64,000 nt of DNA from Halomonas alkaliantarctica (GTDB lineage Bacteria > Pseudomonadota > Gammaproteobacteria > Pseudomonadales > Halomonadaceae): contig NZ_CP122961.1 in NCBI RefSeq assembly GCF_029854215.1, forward strand, positions 1,674,001 to 1,738,000, written 5' to 3'. This document shows, in pieces, positions 37,879 to 47,561 of this stretch; the stretch's first letter is position 1, and every line of letters begins with the position of its first letter. The translations under genes were made by a program, and so were the position numbers. The notes under the pieces were generated by a model. That model did not search any database. It saw only the letters and a list, made by a program, of their open reading frames with translations, and was not told the DNA's origin.

Positions 37879-38703
37879 ATGCACCCCCCTCGGATTCTGT
37901 TAGGCGTCAATATTGACCACATTGCGACACTTCGCCAAGCCCGAGGTACCCGCTATCCGGACCCTGTGCAAGCCGCCCTTGTGGCCGAAGAGGCGGGTGC
38001 CGATGGCATTACGGTGCATCTGCGTGAAGACCGTCGCCATATTCAGCCTCGGGATGTTCGCATTCTGGCCGAAGTGCTTAATACACGCATGAATCTGGAA
38101 ATGGCGGTTACCGAAGAGATGCTGGCGCTGGCCGAAGAAGTACGCCCCGCCCATGTTTGTTTAGTGCCGGAAAAACGCGAAGAGCTGACCACCGAAGGCG
38201 GTCTCGATGTTGTCGGCGGCTTCGACGCTATTGCCAGCGCCTGCCAGCGGCTAAGTGCGGCGGGTTGCGATGTGTCCCTGTTTATCGACCCAGAGGTGGA
38301 GCAGATTGATGCTGCCCAGCGCGCTGGAGCGCCGACTATTGAGCTGCATACGGGCGCTTACGCAGAAGCTCGCCCCGGCAGCAATGCCGCGAACGCCGAG
38401 TATCACCGCTTAACCGCCGCCGCTACCCACGCTATTTCACTGGGGCTGGTCGTCAACGCCGGTCACGGCCTGCACTACCATAACGTTGAGGCGATTGCGG
38501 CACTGCCCGGCGTTAACGAACTCAATATCGGCCATGCCATTATTGCCCGTGCGCTGTTTGTTGGCCTGAAAGAGGCCGTGCAGGAGATGAAGCGCTTGAT
38601 CATCGCTGGCCAGGAGGCAGGTTTAATGGCCGCTCTCGACGCCCACGACCATGATCATGAAGATCACTCAGAGCATGTGCATAATGGCTGCTGCGGGCAC
38701 TAA
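37879..38703 (+). CDS. pdxJ: Pyridoxine 5'-phosphate synthase with His-rich tail
   Basis: A 274-residue enzyme that makes pyridoxine 5'-phosphate from 1-deoxyxylulose 5-phosphate and aminoacetone 3-phosphate. Conserved stretches are [68 protein letters not shown] and [12 protein letters not shown]. The family usually ends near residue 245-250. Here a 21-residue tail with seven histidines and two adjacent cysteines (ending HVHNGCCGH) follows. The tail looks metal-binding. It sits between recO and acpS. Confidence 0.95.
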   Translation: MHPPRILLGVNIDHIATLRQARGTRYPDPVQAALVAEEAGADGITVHLREDRRHIQPRDVRILAEVLNTRMNLEMAVTEEMLALAEEVRPAHVCLVPEKREELTTEGGLDVVGGFDAIASACQRLSAAGCDVSLFIDPEVEQIDAAQRAGAPTIELHTGAYAEARPGSNAANAEYHRLTAAATHAISLGLVVNAGHGLHYHNVEAIAALPGVNELNIGHAIIARALFVGLKEAVQEMKRLIIAGQEAGLMAALDAHDHDHEDHSEHVHNGCCGH

Positions 38704-38736
38704 TCAAAGGTTTCCATTCAGAGGTTTATTTAGGCG

Positions 38737-39126
38737 ATGATTGTGGGGATTGGCTCGGATATTGCTCGCGTAGAGCGCTTTGCACGGGCCATGCAGCGGC
38801 ATGGCCCGCGCTTTGCGCTACGCATTTTAGGCCCTGAAGAGCATGCGCTATGGCAGCAGAAATCCCAGCCCGCCGCGTTTCTGGCCAAACGCTTTGCTGC
38901 CAAAGAGGCGTTCGTTAAAGCGCTGGGGTTAGGCCTACGTCAGGGAGTGCAGTGGTGTGATATTCAGGTGCTGAACGATGCCTTGGGTAAGCCCTATTTC
39001 CTGCTTAACGGGGTAGCTGAACGTCTCCTGCAAGCCGCAGGAGTCACCAACAGCCACGTTACGTTGAGCGATGAAGCCGAGTATGCGGTGGCTTTTGTTG
39101 TATTAGAGCGTGAAGCACAAGACTAA
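38737..39126 (+). CDS. acpS: Holo-[acyl-carrier-protein] synthase
   Basis: A 129-residue phosphopantetheinyl transferase that activates acyl carrier protein for lipid synthesis. Signature blocks are GIGSDIARVERF (Mg-binding Asp), FLAKRFAAKEAFVKALG (metal-binding Glu), and SHVTLSDEAEYAVAFVVLE. It starts 33 nt after pdxJ, as in many proteobacteria, and is convergent with gacS. Confidence 0.95.
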   Translation: MIVGIGSDIARVERFARAMQRHGPRFALRILGPEEHALWQQKSQPAAFLAKRFAAKEAFVKALGLGLRQGVQWCDIQVLNDALGKPYFLLNGVAERLLQAAGVTNSHVTLSDEAEYAVAFVVLEREAQD

Positions 39127-39155
39127 CGTTAAGTTTTGATCAATGCTCATTTAAT

Positions 39156-41924
39156 TTAATGCCTAAGCAGCAGCGGCCGGTGCGAACGTAGCCTAGCCAT
39201 TGCCTGATATAAATCTTCCAATAGCCCCTCAACATGGTCTAAGCCGCTGGTGCGTAGGCGGGTTTCCAGAGTCTCTACCAGCAATGCCAACTCAGGTGCA
39301 CCGCAGTAGCGGCTGGCGCCATTGAGTCCATGTACCCAATCGAGCAGCGTGGGTAAGTTTTTTTGGGCAAAAGCAGTGCGCATATGCTGTTCACTCTCCT
39401 CGAAACTGTCGATCAGGCGTTTTAGCTGCTCCCGAGCTAAATGCTCTTTACCCCCAGCGAGGCGGGCGCCCATTTCAAGATCAACGACGGGTAACGTGGC
39501 GGGTGCCGTGTGGCTAAAGCGTGGCTTATTGACGGTGTTACTGCCGCGCTGTGAATAAAACGTCGTTGCGCTAGCGGCGGTCAGCCGATGGGTAACCCCC
39601 AAAAAGCGATTTAGCAACTGATCTAACTGTACCTCGTCAATCGGTTTTGTCAGCACGTCATCAAGGCCTTCCGCAAGCCACTGCTGGCGCTCACTGCTTA
39701 GCACATGGGCGGTAACAGCAATAATGGGACAGCGGGCCCAAGTGCTGCTGAGTCGGCGCAGCGCCTGGGTGGTCTGCACGCCATCCATCCCCGGCATACG
39801 AATGTCCATTAACACCATGTCAGCATTATCGGTGCGCGCGAATTCGAGCGCCTTATGCCCGCTATCTACCGTAATAACATGCAGTGTTGGATCTTCAAGC
39901 ATGCTTTTGAGTAAGTCTCGGTTCGGCGCATTATCGTCGACAATGAGTAGTTTGAGTGGCTGGGATGACGCCGGTGGCGCTAGTAGTGCCGCATCGCTTT
40001 TATACGGTGTAAGTTCAGGTAGTAGCAGTTGTTTAAGCGATGCCAGCAGCTGAGCGCGGGAAAAGGGTTTGTAGAGTGTCTCCCCGCCATGGGTTAAGCG
40101 TAGCGGCGGCAGGTCAAAGCTATTGCCATTGGCTAAAATCAATGTGGGGTAGGGCGTTTGATCAATCACCGTTTGCCAGTAGGAGTGCCGTTCTGGGGTA
40201 AAATCGCCGTGTTCTAACCCTAATATCATTAGTTTCGCTGGCTCAGGGGCATCAAACGCAATCGGCTGTGCTTCCCAGCGTTCCAGTAAATGCTCGAGTA
40301 CATGACGGGTAGGCGCGTGAGTTTCATATAAGCGAATAGTCGGGTTGGCCAGACTGATTTCCGGTGGCCGTTCGATCGCCTTGTGCGCAAGCATGGGCAG
40401 CGTGAACGAGAAGGTAGTGCCTATACCCAGCTCACTTTCGACCTCTATCTCTCCGCCCATGCGCTCAATCAATTGTCGGCAGATCGTAAGGCCAAGGCCG
40501 CTGCCACCGAATTGCCGCGAATGGCTGGGTTCTGCTTGGGAAAAAGCGCTGAAGAGGGCCTCCTGGTGAGCGTCGCTTAGGCCAATACCCGTGTCACTGA
40601 CACTGAGATTGAGCACCACATGCTGGCCTTCAAGGTTGTCCAGCATGACGCGAACGATCACGTCGCCTGCATGGGTGAATTTAAGCGCATTGCCAATTAA
40701 GTTATTCAATACCTGGTGAATACGTAGCGGGTCGCCGGTCAGCGGTGTAGGGACGTCGTCATACACCATAGCCACCAAATGTAGCTGCTTGCGCTGGGCT
40801 TCTGGAGCATGCAGCCCAACAACCTCGTCAACCAGTGCGACAATATCGATATCTGCTTCTTCCAGGGTGAGGCGATTAGCTTCAAGCTTGGAAAAGTCGA
40901 GTACGTCGTTAACCAGCATGAGCAGATTGTCGCAAGCGCGGTGCACGTGCTGAAGCCATTCCTGCTGTCTTGTATCCATTGACGAGCGCCCCAGTAATCG
41001 GCAGAAGCCGATAATCCCGTTTAGCGGCGTGCGGATTTCATGGCTCATATTGGCTAAAAATTCAGACTTCACTGCGTTAGCTCGCAGCGCGCTGCGATGG
41101 GCCAAATCGAGCTTGATATTCTGCTCTTCAATGGTTTCCATTGACTCCTGCAGCTCGCTGGTGGCCTGTTCGATTTGCGTTTGCATATCCCGCTGGGCCT
41201 GCTGAAAGTGCTCGGCCAGGGCGTTAATATGGCTACTCAGGTGGTGAAGTTCTGCCGCATTAGAGGGCGCCAAACGTAATCGGTAATCACCGCGGGACAG
41301 GCGATAAAGAGCTTGGTTAGCTTCTTCGATAGGGCGGGTGGCATAGCGGCTGATGGCGAAAGCGACTAAAAACAGCAGCAGGCCTAGCAGCATGCCGCCT
41401 AAACTGAGACTGGCAATCAGCTTATAGCGCACTAGGGTAAGTGCCCGGGGGTCCATTTCGATGTCTAACCAGCCAACGCTACTATCGCTTGCTCTAACCT
41501 GGTCTGGGCTCACTTGTCTTGTATTAAGCTGGCCTGTACTGAACAGAGGCGTAACTAGCGGCAAACGCAATCGCCAAACATCCTCATTCATGATGAGTTG
41601 GTGATCAGTTGGGGCATCGAGCAGGGGTGAGTTGGAATGACCCAATAATATGAGGCGATCGCCTTGTTGATTAAATAGCGCAACCGATCTCAGTCCTTTC
41701 ACATTGAGGAGTTGGCGAGCCAAGGCCTCCAGGCGCTGAGCATCAGCCTCTGCAACCGCGGTAGCAAGGCTTGGGGCTAATAACTCAACGGCACTTTCTA
41801 AGCGTGCTTGCTGTGCTGTGCGAGCTTCCGTATCACTCTGTATGACCAACAGTACGGCCATCATGGCGTATACCAGCAGCGGAAAACCGAGTAAGGCATA
41901 GAGAAGACGGGTGTTCAAAGACAT
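39156..41924 (-). CDS. gacS: Hybrid sensor histidine kinase GacS/BarA
   Basis: A 922-residue unorthodox kinase that acts on the response regulator GacA/UvrY to control small RNAs and CsrA/RsmA. Two membrane helices flank a periplasmic sensor (about 10-190). Next come HAMP, a HisKA box (FLANMSHEIRTPLNGIIGF), HATPase motifs (NLIGNALKFTHAG, DTGIGL, GSGLGLTICRQL), a receiver (LLIVDDNAPNRDLL, VLMDIRMPGMDG, TKPID), and an HPt domain with the phosphorylatable His in WVHGLNGASRYCG. Start at ATG 41924; the ribosome site is weak, so an upstream start is possible. It is divergent from cysM, the pseudomonad arrangement. Confidence 0.93.
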   Translation of the reverse strand: MSLNTRLLYALLGFPLLVYAMMAVLLVIQSDTEARTAQQARLESAVELLAPSLATAVAEADAQRLEALARQLLNVKGLRSVALFNQQGDRLILLGHSNSPLLDAPTDHQLIMNEDVWRLRLPLVTPLFSTGQLNTRQVSPDQVRASDSSVGWLDIEMDPRALTLVRYKLIASLSLGGMLLGLLLFLVAFAISRYATRPIEEANQALYRLSRGDYRLRLAPSNAAELHHLSSHINALAEHFQQAQRDMQTQIEQATSELQESMETIEEQNIKLDLAHRSALRANAVKSEFLANMSHEIRTPLNGIIGFCRLLGRSSMDTRQQEWLQHVHRACDNLLMLVNDVLDFSKLEANRLTLEEADIDIVALVDEVVGLHAPEAQRKQLHLVAMVYDDVPTPLTGDPLRIHQVLNNLIGNALKFTHAGDVIVRVMLDNLEGQHVVLNLSVSDTGIGLSDAHQEALFSAFSQAEPSHSRQFGGSGLGLTICRQLIERMGGEIEVESELGIGTTFSFTLPMLAHKAIERPPEISLANPTIRLYETHAPTRHVLEHLLERWEAQPIAFDAPEPAKLMILGLEHGDFTPERHSYWQTVIDQTPYPTLILANGNSFDLPPLRLTHGGETLYKPFSRAQLLASLKQLLLPELTPYKSDAALLAPPASSQPLKLLIVDDNAPNRDLLKSMLEDPTLHVITVDSGHKALEFARTDNADMVLMDIRMPGMDGVQTTQALRRLSSTWARCPIIAVTAHVLSSERQQWLAEGLDDVLTKPIDEVQLDQLLNRFLGVTHRLTAASATTFYSQRGSNTVNKPRFSHTAPATLPVVDLEMGARLAGGKEHLAREQLKRLIDSFEESEQHMRTAFAQKNLPTLLDWVHGLNGASRYCGAPELALLVETLETRLRTSGLDHVEGLLEDLYQAMARLRSHRPLLLRH

Positions 41925-42014
41925 GAAAAGAACTCGTTGATTCAATGAGGTTGCCTGTCCAGCCCAAGGCAGCACCGATATAATGCAGCATAACGGCGAC
42001 GATAAGGAACATTC

Positions 42015-42935
42015 ATGAAAGATCTTAAGGGCAATCTCAAGGGCTACCCCACGCTAGAAGATGTGGTTGGCAACACGCCCCTGGTACGCCTGAAGCGTAT
42101 TAGCGCTGGGCGTAACAATACCCTATTGGCTAAGCTCGAAGGCAATAACCCCGCTGGCTCGGTTAAAGACCGTCCCGCGCTCTCCATGATCAATGAGGCA
42201 GAAGCCCGGGGTGATATTACCCCCGGCGATACGCTGATTGAGGCAACCTCAGGTAATACCGGTATTGCGCTAGCCATGGCGGCGGCGATTAAAGGCTATC
42301 AGATGGTGCTGGTAATGCCCGAAAACGCCTCGGAAGAGCGTAAGCAGGCGATGGCTGCCTATGGCGCTAAGTTAATTTCTGCGAGCAAAACGGGCGGCAT
42401 GGAGGAGGCGCGGGATATTGCGGATGGCATGATCGCCAGTGGGGAGGGTAAACCGCTGAATCAGTTCGCCAACCCAGATAACCCGTTAGCGCACTACCGC
42501 ACCACAGGGCCAGAAGTGTGGAAGCAAACCGGCGGCGAGGTGACTCACTTCGTCAGTTCCATGGGGACGACGGGTACCATCATGGGCGTGTCGCGCTATT
42601 TAAAAGAGCAAAACCCAGCCATTCAAATTGTCGGTTTACAGCCCGCTGATGGCGCGAGTATTCCCGGTATACGGCGTTGGCCCGAAGCGTACTTGCCGGC
42701 TATTTTCGAAGCGCCACGGGTAGATGTCACCCTCGATATTGGTCAGCAAGAGGCCGAAGAGCATATGCGCCGTCTGGCCCGTGAAGAGGGCATTCTGGCT
42801 GGGGTCTCATCGGGGGGCAGCTTAGCCGGCGCGTTACGCATCGCTGAGCAAACCGAAAATGCGGTGATTGTGTTTATCGTCTGTGACCGTGGTGACCGCT
42901 ACCTTTCCACTGGCCTATTTGCCCCAGGAGTATAA
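42015..42935 (+). CDS. cysM: Cysteine synthase B (O-acetylserine sulfhydrylase B)
   Basis: A 306-residue PLP enzyme making cysteine from O-acetylserine, able to use thiosulfate. PLP-lysine is K51 in NPAGSVKDRPAL; TSGNTGIALAMAAA binds the substrate carboxylate and SSGGSLAGALR the phosphate. It follows CysM more than CysK (DVVGNTPLVRLKRI; PAYLPAIFEAPRVD). GGAA precedes ATG 42015. The rlmD gene starts 2 nt later. Confidence 0.93.
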   Translation: MKDLKGNLKGYPTLEDVVGNTPLVRLKRISAGRNNTLLAKLEGNNPAGSVKDRPALSMINEAEARGDITPGDTLIEATSGNTGIALAMAAAIKGYQMVLVMPENASEERKQAMAAYGAKLISASKTGGMEEARDIADGMIASGEGKPLNQFANPDNPLAHYRTTGPEVWKQTGGEVTHFVSSMGTTGTIMGVSRYLKEQNPAIQIVGLQPADGASIPGIRRWPEAYLPAIFEAPRVDVTLDIGQQEAEEHMRRLAREEGILAGVSSGGSLAGALRIAEQTENAVIVFIVCDRGDRYLSTGLFAPGV

Positions 42936-42937
42936 CC

Positions 42938-44335
42938 ATGGCCATGTTGGGAAAACGGCGGCCGCCCAGGCCCGCGTCAGGTCACTCTGGGCTAGCGCGT
43001 ACGCCGGGTGGTAAGGCTCCGCATACCGCTTTAGAGGATGCATCGCCGCTGGTCATTGAACGTTTGGCTCATGATGGGCGTGGCGTGGCCCACTCCGCCA
43101 ATGGTAAAACGGTCTTTGTGGATCAGGCGCTGCCCGGTGAACAGGTGGACGTGGCGATTCATACTACCCGCAAACGCTTTGACGAAGCGCATATCAAATC
43201 GCTGCTGACGACATCGGAGCAGCGCGTCACACCGCCTTGCCCGCATTTTGGCCACTGCGGCGGCTGTGATCTGCAGCACCTAAGTGTTGACGCCCAGCGC
43301 GACCATAAACGTGAGGTGGTGCGCGATCTGTTTTCTCGCCAGGGTATAACGCTTAGCGAGATCGGCTCGATTCAAGGCAGCGATCAGGGCTATCGGCGTC
43401 GTGCCCGGCTGGGGGTCAAAGTCGACAGCCAGGGCACAACGCGCCTGGGCTTTCGTGCCGCCCATAGCCACCGCTTGGTGGATATTGAACGCTGCCCGGT
43501 GTTGGTCGATCCCTTACAGCGCCTTTTAACACCTCTGCGTGAGCTGCTGGGTACGTTAGAGGCGCCGCGTCAGGTAGGGCACATCGAATTATTGGCAACA
43601 GCGACCACGCAGGTCGTGTTGGTTCGTCAGTTAAAAGAGCACGCCGGGGACGCCGAACGCTGGCAAGCCTTTGCACAACAGCAGGAAGTGGCACTGGGCA
43701 CTTGGTTGGGGCGTGAAACACCCACATTGCACTGGCATGGCGCAGCGCCAGCGCTTGAAGAGTCGTTAACCGTTACCGGCCAACCAGCGCTTAACTTAAG
43801 TTTTGCACCGGGAGATTTTTTACAGGTCAACGCCCCTGTTAACCAGCAAATGGTCGACCAGGTCATCCGGTGGTTAGCGCCTAAATCAGGGCAAAAACTA
43901 CTCGACCTGTTTGCCGGTATTGGTAATTTTAGCCTACCCATAGCAGCAGCGGGTGCTGAGGTTCATGCAGTGGAAGGTAACCCCGCCATGGTGGCGCGCA
44001 TTGCCATTAATGCTAAGCGTAACCAGCTGATGGTCAGCGGCCAGCAGGCCGATTTAAGCCACGCTGCCAGCGTTAATGAGCTGTTAACTGTTCATGGTGA
44101 CAGTGATGCGCTGGTGCTCGATCCGCCACGTAGTGGCGCTGAAATTATTTGCCAGGCGCTGGCGCATCATCCGGTGCCCAGGGTGGTCTATATTTCCTGT
44201 GATCCTGCGACGCTTGCCCGGGATGCGGCACATCTTGTGCATGCGGGCTACCGGGTCAGGCAAGTAGTAGTGGCGGATATGTTCCTTCACACTGCGCATA
44301 TGGAAACGCTGATGCTGTTCGAGTACGGGGACTAG
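42938..44335 (+). CDS. rlmD: 23S rRNA (uracil-1939-C5) methyltransferase RlmD
   Basis: A 465-residue SAM-dependent rRNA methyltransferase. After a TRAM domain (about 35-95, HDGRGVAHSANGKTVFVDQALPG in outline) come iron-sulphur cysteines (CPHFGHCGGCD and later ERCPVL). The methyltransferase fold follows with LLDLFAGIGNFSLPIA, VLDPPRSGA and the catalytic-cysteine box YISCDPATLARD. It lies between cysM and relA, as in pseudomonads. Confidence 0.95.
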   Translation: MAMLGKRRPPRPASGHSGLARTPGGKAPHTALEDASPLVIERLAHDGRGVAHSANGKTVFVDQALPGEQVDVAIHTTRKRFDEAHIKSLLTTSEQRVTPPCPHFGHCGGCDLQHLSVDAQRDHKREVVRDLFSRQGITLSEIGSIQGSDQGYRRRARLGVKVDSQGTTRLGFRAAHSHRLVDIERCPVLVDPLQRLLTPLRELLGTLEAPRQVGHIELLATATTQVVLVRQLKEHAGDAERWQAFAQQQEVALGTWLGRETPTLHWHGAAPALEESLTVTGQPALNLSFAPGDFLQVNAPVNQQMVDQVIRWLAPKSGQKLLDLFAGIGNFSLPIAAAGAEVHAVEGNPAMVARIAINAKRNQLMVSGQQADLSHAASVNELLTVHGDSDALVLDPPRSGAEIICQALAHHPVPRVVYISCDPATLARDAAHLVHAGYRVRQVVVADMFLHTAHMETLMLFEYGD

Positions 44336-44407
44336 ATATTTCCCATCGCATCAAGCCACGGTGACGGCCGTGTAGAGACCGTCTCCCTGAAAGGATGAGT
44401 GATTGTC

Positions 44408-46684
44408 ATGGTGAAAGTGCGTGAAGACCAGCCGCTAACTGCGAGCGGAAAGGTGGACATACAACAATGGTTAACGCGCCTGCAGGAGGATGTGCGCCTA
44501 CGTGAGCCGGAGCGTTTAGTCGATGCCTGTGAACTCGCCGAGAAGTTGGAGCTTGAGGCCCCGCGCACCCATCGCGTATGGCTATCGCCAGGTTCTAGCT
44601 TTCGCATGGGCCTGGAAATGGCCGATATACTTGGCGAGTTAAAGCTGGACCAAGCCACGCTTGAGGCTGCCGTTCTCTACCGCGCGGTGCGGGAAGGGCT
44701 GCTAAGCCTTGAGTCCGTAACAAAGCGCTTTGGCGAAGAAGTGGCCAGCCTGATTGATGGCGTGTTGCAAATGGCCGCTATCAGCTACCCGCTGGCGCCT
44801 GACCATGGCATGGGCCAACACAATCAGCAGGAAAACCTGCGCAAGATGCTGGTCAATATGGTCGGCGATGTGCGCGTGGCGCTGATAAAAATTGCCGAAC
44901 GCACCTGCGCGCTACGCCAGGTAAAAGACGCTCCCCGGGAAAAAAGTTTACAGGTGGCTCGGGAAGTCGCCGATATTTACGCGCCGCTGGCCCACCGCCT
45001 GGGCATCGGTCAGCTTAAGTGGGAGCTGGAAGATCTATCGTTTCGCTACCTGCATGAAGATGAGTACAAGGCGATTGCCAAGCTATTGGCGGAGAAGCGT
45101 CTTGACCGCGACCGCTATATTCACGATGTGGTCGAAACCATCAAAGGCTTGATGGAAGCCCAGCATATTCACCGCTATGACGTGGACGGGCGGGCCAAGC
45201 ATATCTATTCGATCTGGCGCAAAATGAAGCGTAAGCGGATCGACTTCTCGCAAGTTCATGACGTGCGTGCGGTACGTATTTTGGTGCCGGAAGTGGCTGA
45301 CTGCTACACCGTGCTGGGGATTATTCACTCGCGCTGGCACCACGTGCCGAATGAGTTTGACGACTATATCGCCAACCCCAAAAAGAACGGCTACCAGTCG
45401 CTGCATACCGCCGTGATGGGGCCGGAAAACAAGGTGCTCGAAATCCAGATTCGCACCTTCGCCATGCACGACGAAGCGGAGCTGGGCGTTTGCGCCCACT
45501 GGCGTTACAAAGGCCATGATACCAACGCCAAAAGCCGTAGCTACGAAGAGAAAATTGCCTGGCTGCGTCAGGTGTTGGAGTGGCAGGACGAAGTGGGCGG
45601 CTTTGGCGATCTGCGCGAAGGGCTCTCCAGTGATGTTGCCCCTGACCGTATTTACGTGTTTACCCCCGATGGTCACGTGATCGATTTACCGCGCATTGCC
45701 ACGCCGATCGATTTTGCCTACCGGGTGCATACCGAAATTGGCCACCGCTGCCGGGGTGCGAAAATAAATGGGCGCATTGTGCCGCTCACTTACAAGTTGA
45801 AAACCGGCCAGCAGATCGAAATTCTGACCGCCACCAAAGGTGGGCCTAGCCGTGACTGGTTAAATCCCAGCTTAGGCTATGTGCGTACTTCTCGGGCGCG
45901 GGCCAAAATCCAGGCGTGGTTCAAGCACCAGGCGCGGGATCAAAACCTGGACGAGGGGCGCGTACTATTTGATCGTGAAATGCGCCGCCTGGATGTCGAG
46001 GGGCTAGATCTGCCCAAGCTGGCCAAGGCGGTCAACTACCAAAATGCCGAGGACATGTACGCCGCCATCGGCGCCGGTGACCTGCGTATCGGCCAGGTGC
46101 TGCACCAGGCTCAGCAGCTGTTTGGTGAAACCGATGACCAAGAGCAGCTCGATCGCCTGCTCGCCAAACCTAAGCGCCAATCCAGTAAAGCCACCAAAAG
46201 CGATATCACCGTGCTCGGTGTCGGCAATCTGAAAACCAGTATGGCTAACTGCTGCCGTCCGGTGCCCGGCGAGCCGATTATCGGCTTTATCACTCAAGGC
46301 CGTGGCGTCACCGTCCACCGCCAGGACTGCAGTAATATTCTGCAATTGCAGCTGGACGAACCCCAGCGCATTATCGAAGTGGAGTGGGGCGAACGCGCCC
46401 AGACCCGTTACCCGGTGACTATTGAAATTCAGGCCTGGGATCGCTCCGGGCTGCTGCGCGATGTCACGGGCCTGCTAGGTAATGAAAAAGTCAACGTACT
46501 TGCTGTGAACACGCTCACCGATACCGATGAAGGCATTGCCCGGCTGCGTATTACTCTGGAAGTCGACGGGCTTGAATCCCTGGGGCGTTTGTTCTCGCGC
46601 ATCCAGCAGTTGCCCAACGTTACCGAAGTGCGCCGTTTGCGCAATGCTGACCCAGATCAACAAGCTCGCAAGGGAGGAGCATAA
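44408..46684 (+). CDS. relA: GTP pyrophosphokinase RelA
   Basis: A 758-residue (p)ppGpp synthetase of the stringent response. The N-terminal hydrolase domain is degenerate: the HD of bifunctional enzymes is replaced at EAAVLYRAVREG, as in monofunctional RelA. The synthetase region has YSIWRKMKRKRIDF and EFDDYIANPKKNGYQSLHTA, followed by TGS (VFTPDGHVIDLPRIATPIDFAY), a zinc-finger-like segment and ACT at the end. I prefer ATG 44408, because MVKVRE fits the family start, over a GTG three codons upstream. It overlaps mazG by one nucleotide (TAATG). Confidence 0.95.
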   Translation: MVKVREDQPLTASGKVDIQQWLTRLQEDVRLREPERLVDACELAEKLELEAPRTHRVWLSPGSSFRMGLEMADILGELKLDQATLEAAVLYRAVREGLLSLESVTKRFGEEVASLIDGVLQMAAISYPLAPDHGMGQHNQQENLRKMLVNMVGDVRVALIKIAERTCALRQVKDAPREKSLQVAREVADIYAPLAHRLGIGQLKWELEDLSFRYLHEDEYKAIAKLLAEKRLDRDRYIHDVVETIKGLMEAQHIHRYDVDGRAKHIYSIWRKMKRKRIDFSQVHDVRAVRILVPEVADCYTVLGIIHSRWHHVPNEFDDYIANPKKNGYQSLHTAVMGPENKVLEIQIRTFAMHDEAELGVCAHWRYKGHDTNAKSRSYEEKIAWLRQVLEWQDEVGGFGDLREGLSSDVAPDRIYVFTPDGHVIDLPRIATPIDFAYRVHTEIGHRCRGAKINGRIVPLTYKLKTGQQIEILTATKGGPSRDWLNPSLGYVRTSRARAKIQAWFKHQARDQNLDEGRVLFDREMRRLDVEGLDLPKLAKAVNYQNAEDMYAAIGAGDLRIGQVLHQAQQLFGETDDQEQLDRLLAKPKRQSSKATKSDITVLGVGNLKTSMANCCRPVPGEPIIGFITQGRGVTVHRQDCSNILQLQLDEPQRIIEVEWGERAQTRYPVTIEIQAWDRSGLLRDVTGLLGNEKVNVLAVNTLTDTDEGIARLRITLEVDGLESLGRLFSRIQQLPNVTEVRRLRNADPDQQARKGGA

Positions 46685-47523
46685 TGCGCCACGGTATCGA
46701 CGACCTGCTGACCTTGATGCAAGTGCTGCGCGACCGGGAACAAGGCTGCCCCTGGGATCTCCAGCAGGATTGGGACAGCATTGTGCCCCACACCCTGGAA
46801 GAGGCCTACGAGGTCGCCGACGCCATAGACCGACGCGCTTTTGACGAGCTACCCGGTGAGCTGGGCGATCTGCTCTTTCAAGTGGTCTACTACGCCCAGT
46901 TCGGCGCCGAAGAGCAGCGCTTCGACTTTGCCGATATCGTCGATACGCTGACCGCCAAAATGCTGCGCCGCCATCCCCACGTATTTCCGGAGGGCACCCT
47001 GGCTTCCCGCCGCCCACCAGGAGTGAGTGCCCAAGAGGTGCAAACCCAGCAGGTCAACAGCCGCTGGGAGTCTTTGAAGGCTGAGGAACGTGCCGAGAGA
47101 GCCGTTGAGAAACCCTCTGTGCTCGACGATGTGCCGCGTACGCTGCCGGCCCTTAGCCGCGCTGCCAAGCTGTCCAAGCGCGCGGCTCGGGTAGGCTTCG
47201 ATTGGCCTGATGCGCGCGGTGTGGTGGCTAAAATTCGTGAAGAGCTGGCGGAAGTAGAAGAGGCGCTCGCCGCCGGTGATAAACAGCACGCCCAGGAAGA
47301 AGTCGGCGACCTGCTGTTTGCGGTGACCAATCTTGCCCGCACGCTTAATGCCGACCCTGAACAGTGCCTGCGCGCTACCAATACCAAGTTCGAGCGCCGT
47401 TTTCGTTTTGTCGAGCGCGAGCTTAGCGCTGCCCAGCGGCCATTAACAGAGGCTTCCCTAGACGAAATGGAAGTTCACTGGCAGGCAGCCAAAGCAGAAG
47501 AAAAACAATCTACCCATTCCTGA
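46684..47523 (+). CDS. mazG: Nucleoside triphosphate pyrophosphohydrolase MazG
   Basis: A 279-residue enzyme with two MazG folds that hydrolyses NTPs/dNTPs and modulates (p)ppGpp levels. The N-terminal domain has CPWDLQQDWDSIVPHTLEEAYEV and GELGDLLFQVVYY; the second has KIREELAEVEEAL and EEVGDLLFAVTNLAR. Both metal-binding EExxE/D patterns are present. Close coupling with relA supports a joint role in the stringent response. Confidence 0.95.
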   Translation: MRHGIDDLLTLMQVLRDREQGCPWDLQQDWDSIVPHTLEEAYEVADAIDRRAFDELPGELGDLLFQVVYYAQFGAEEQRFDFADIVDTLTAKMLRRHPHVFPEGTLASRRPPGVSAQEVQTQQVNSRWESLKAEERAERAVEKPSVLDDVPRTLPALSRAAKLSKRAARVGFDWPDARGVVAKIREELAEVEEALAAGDKQHAQEEVGDLLFAVTNLARTLNADPEQCLRATNTKFERRFRFVERELSAAQRPLTEASLDEMEVHWQAAKAEEKQSTHS

Positions 47524-47561
47524 TCTAATAATGACGCGACCCCTGCAAGGAGGCCATGCCA

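Noticed and set aside
45083..45676. A 197-residue minus-strand open frame opposite relA
   Set aside because: relA is certain on the other strand; no family resemblance.
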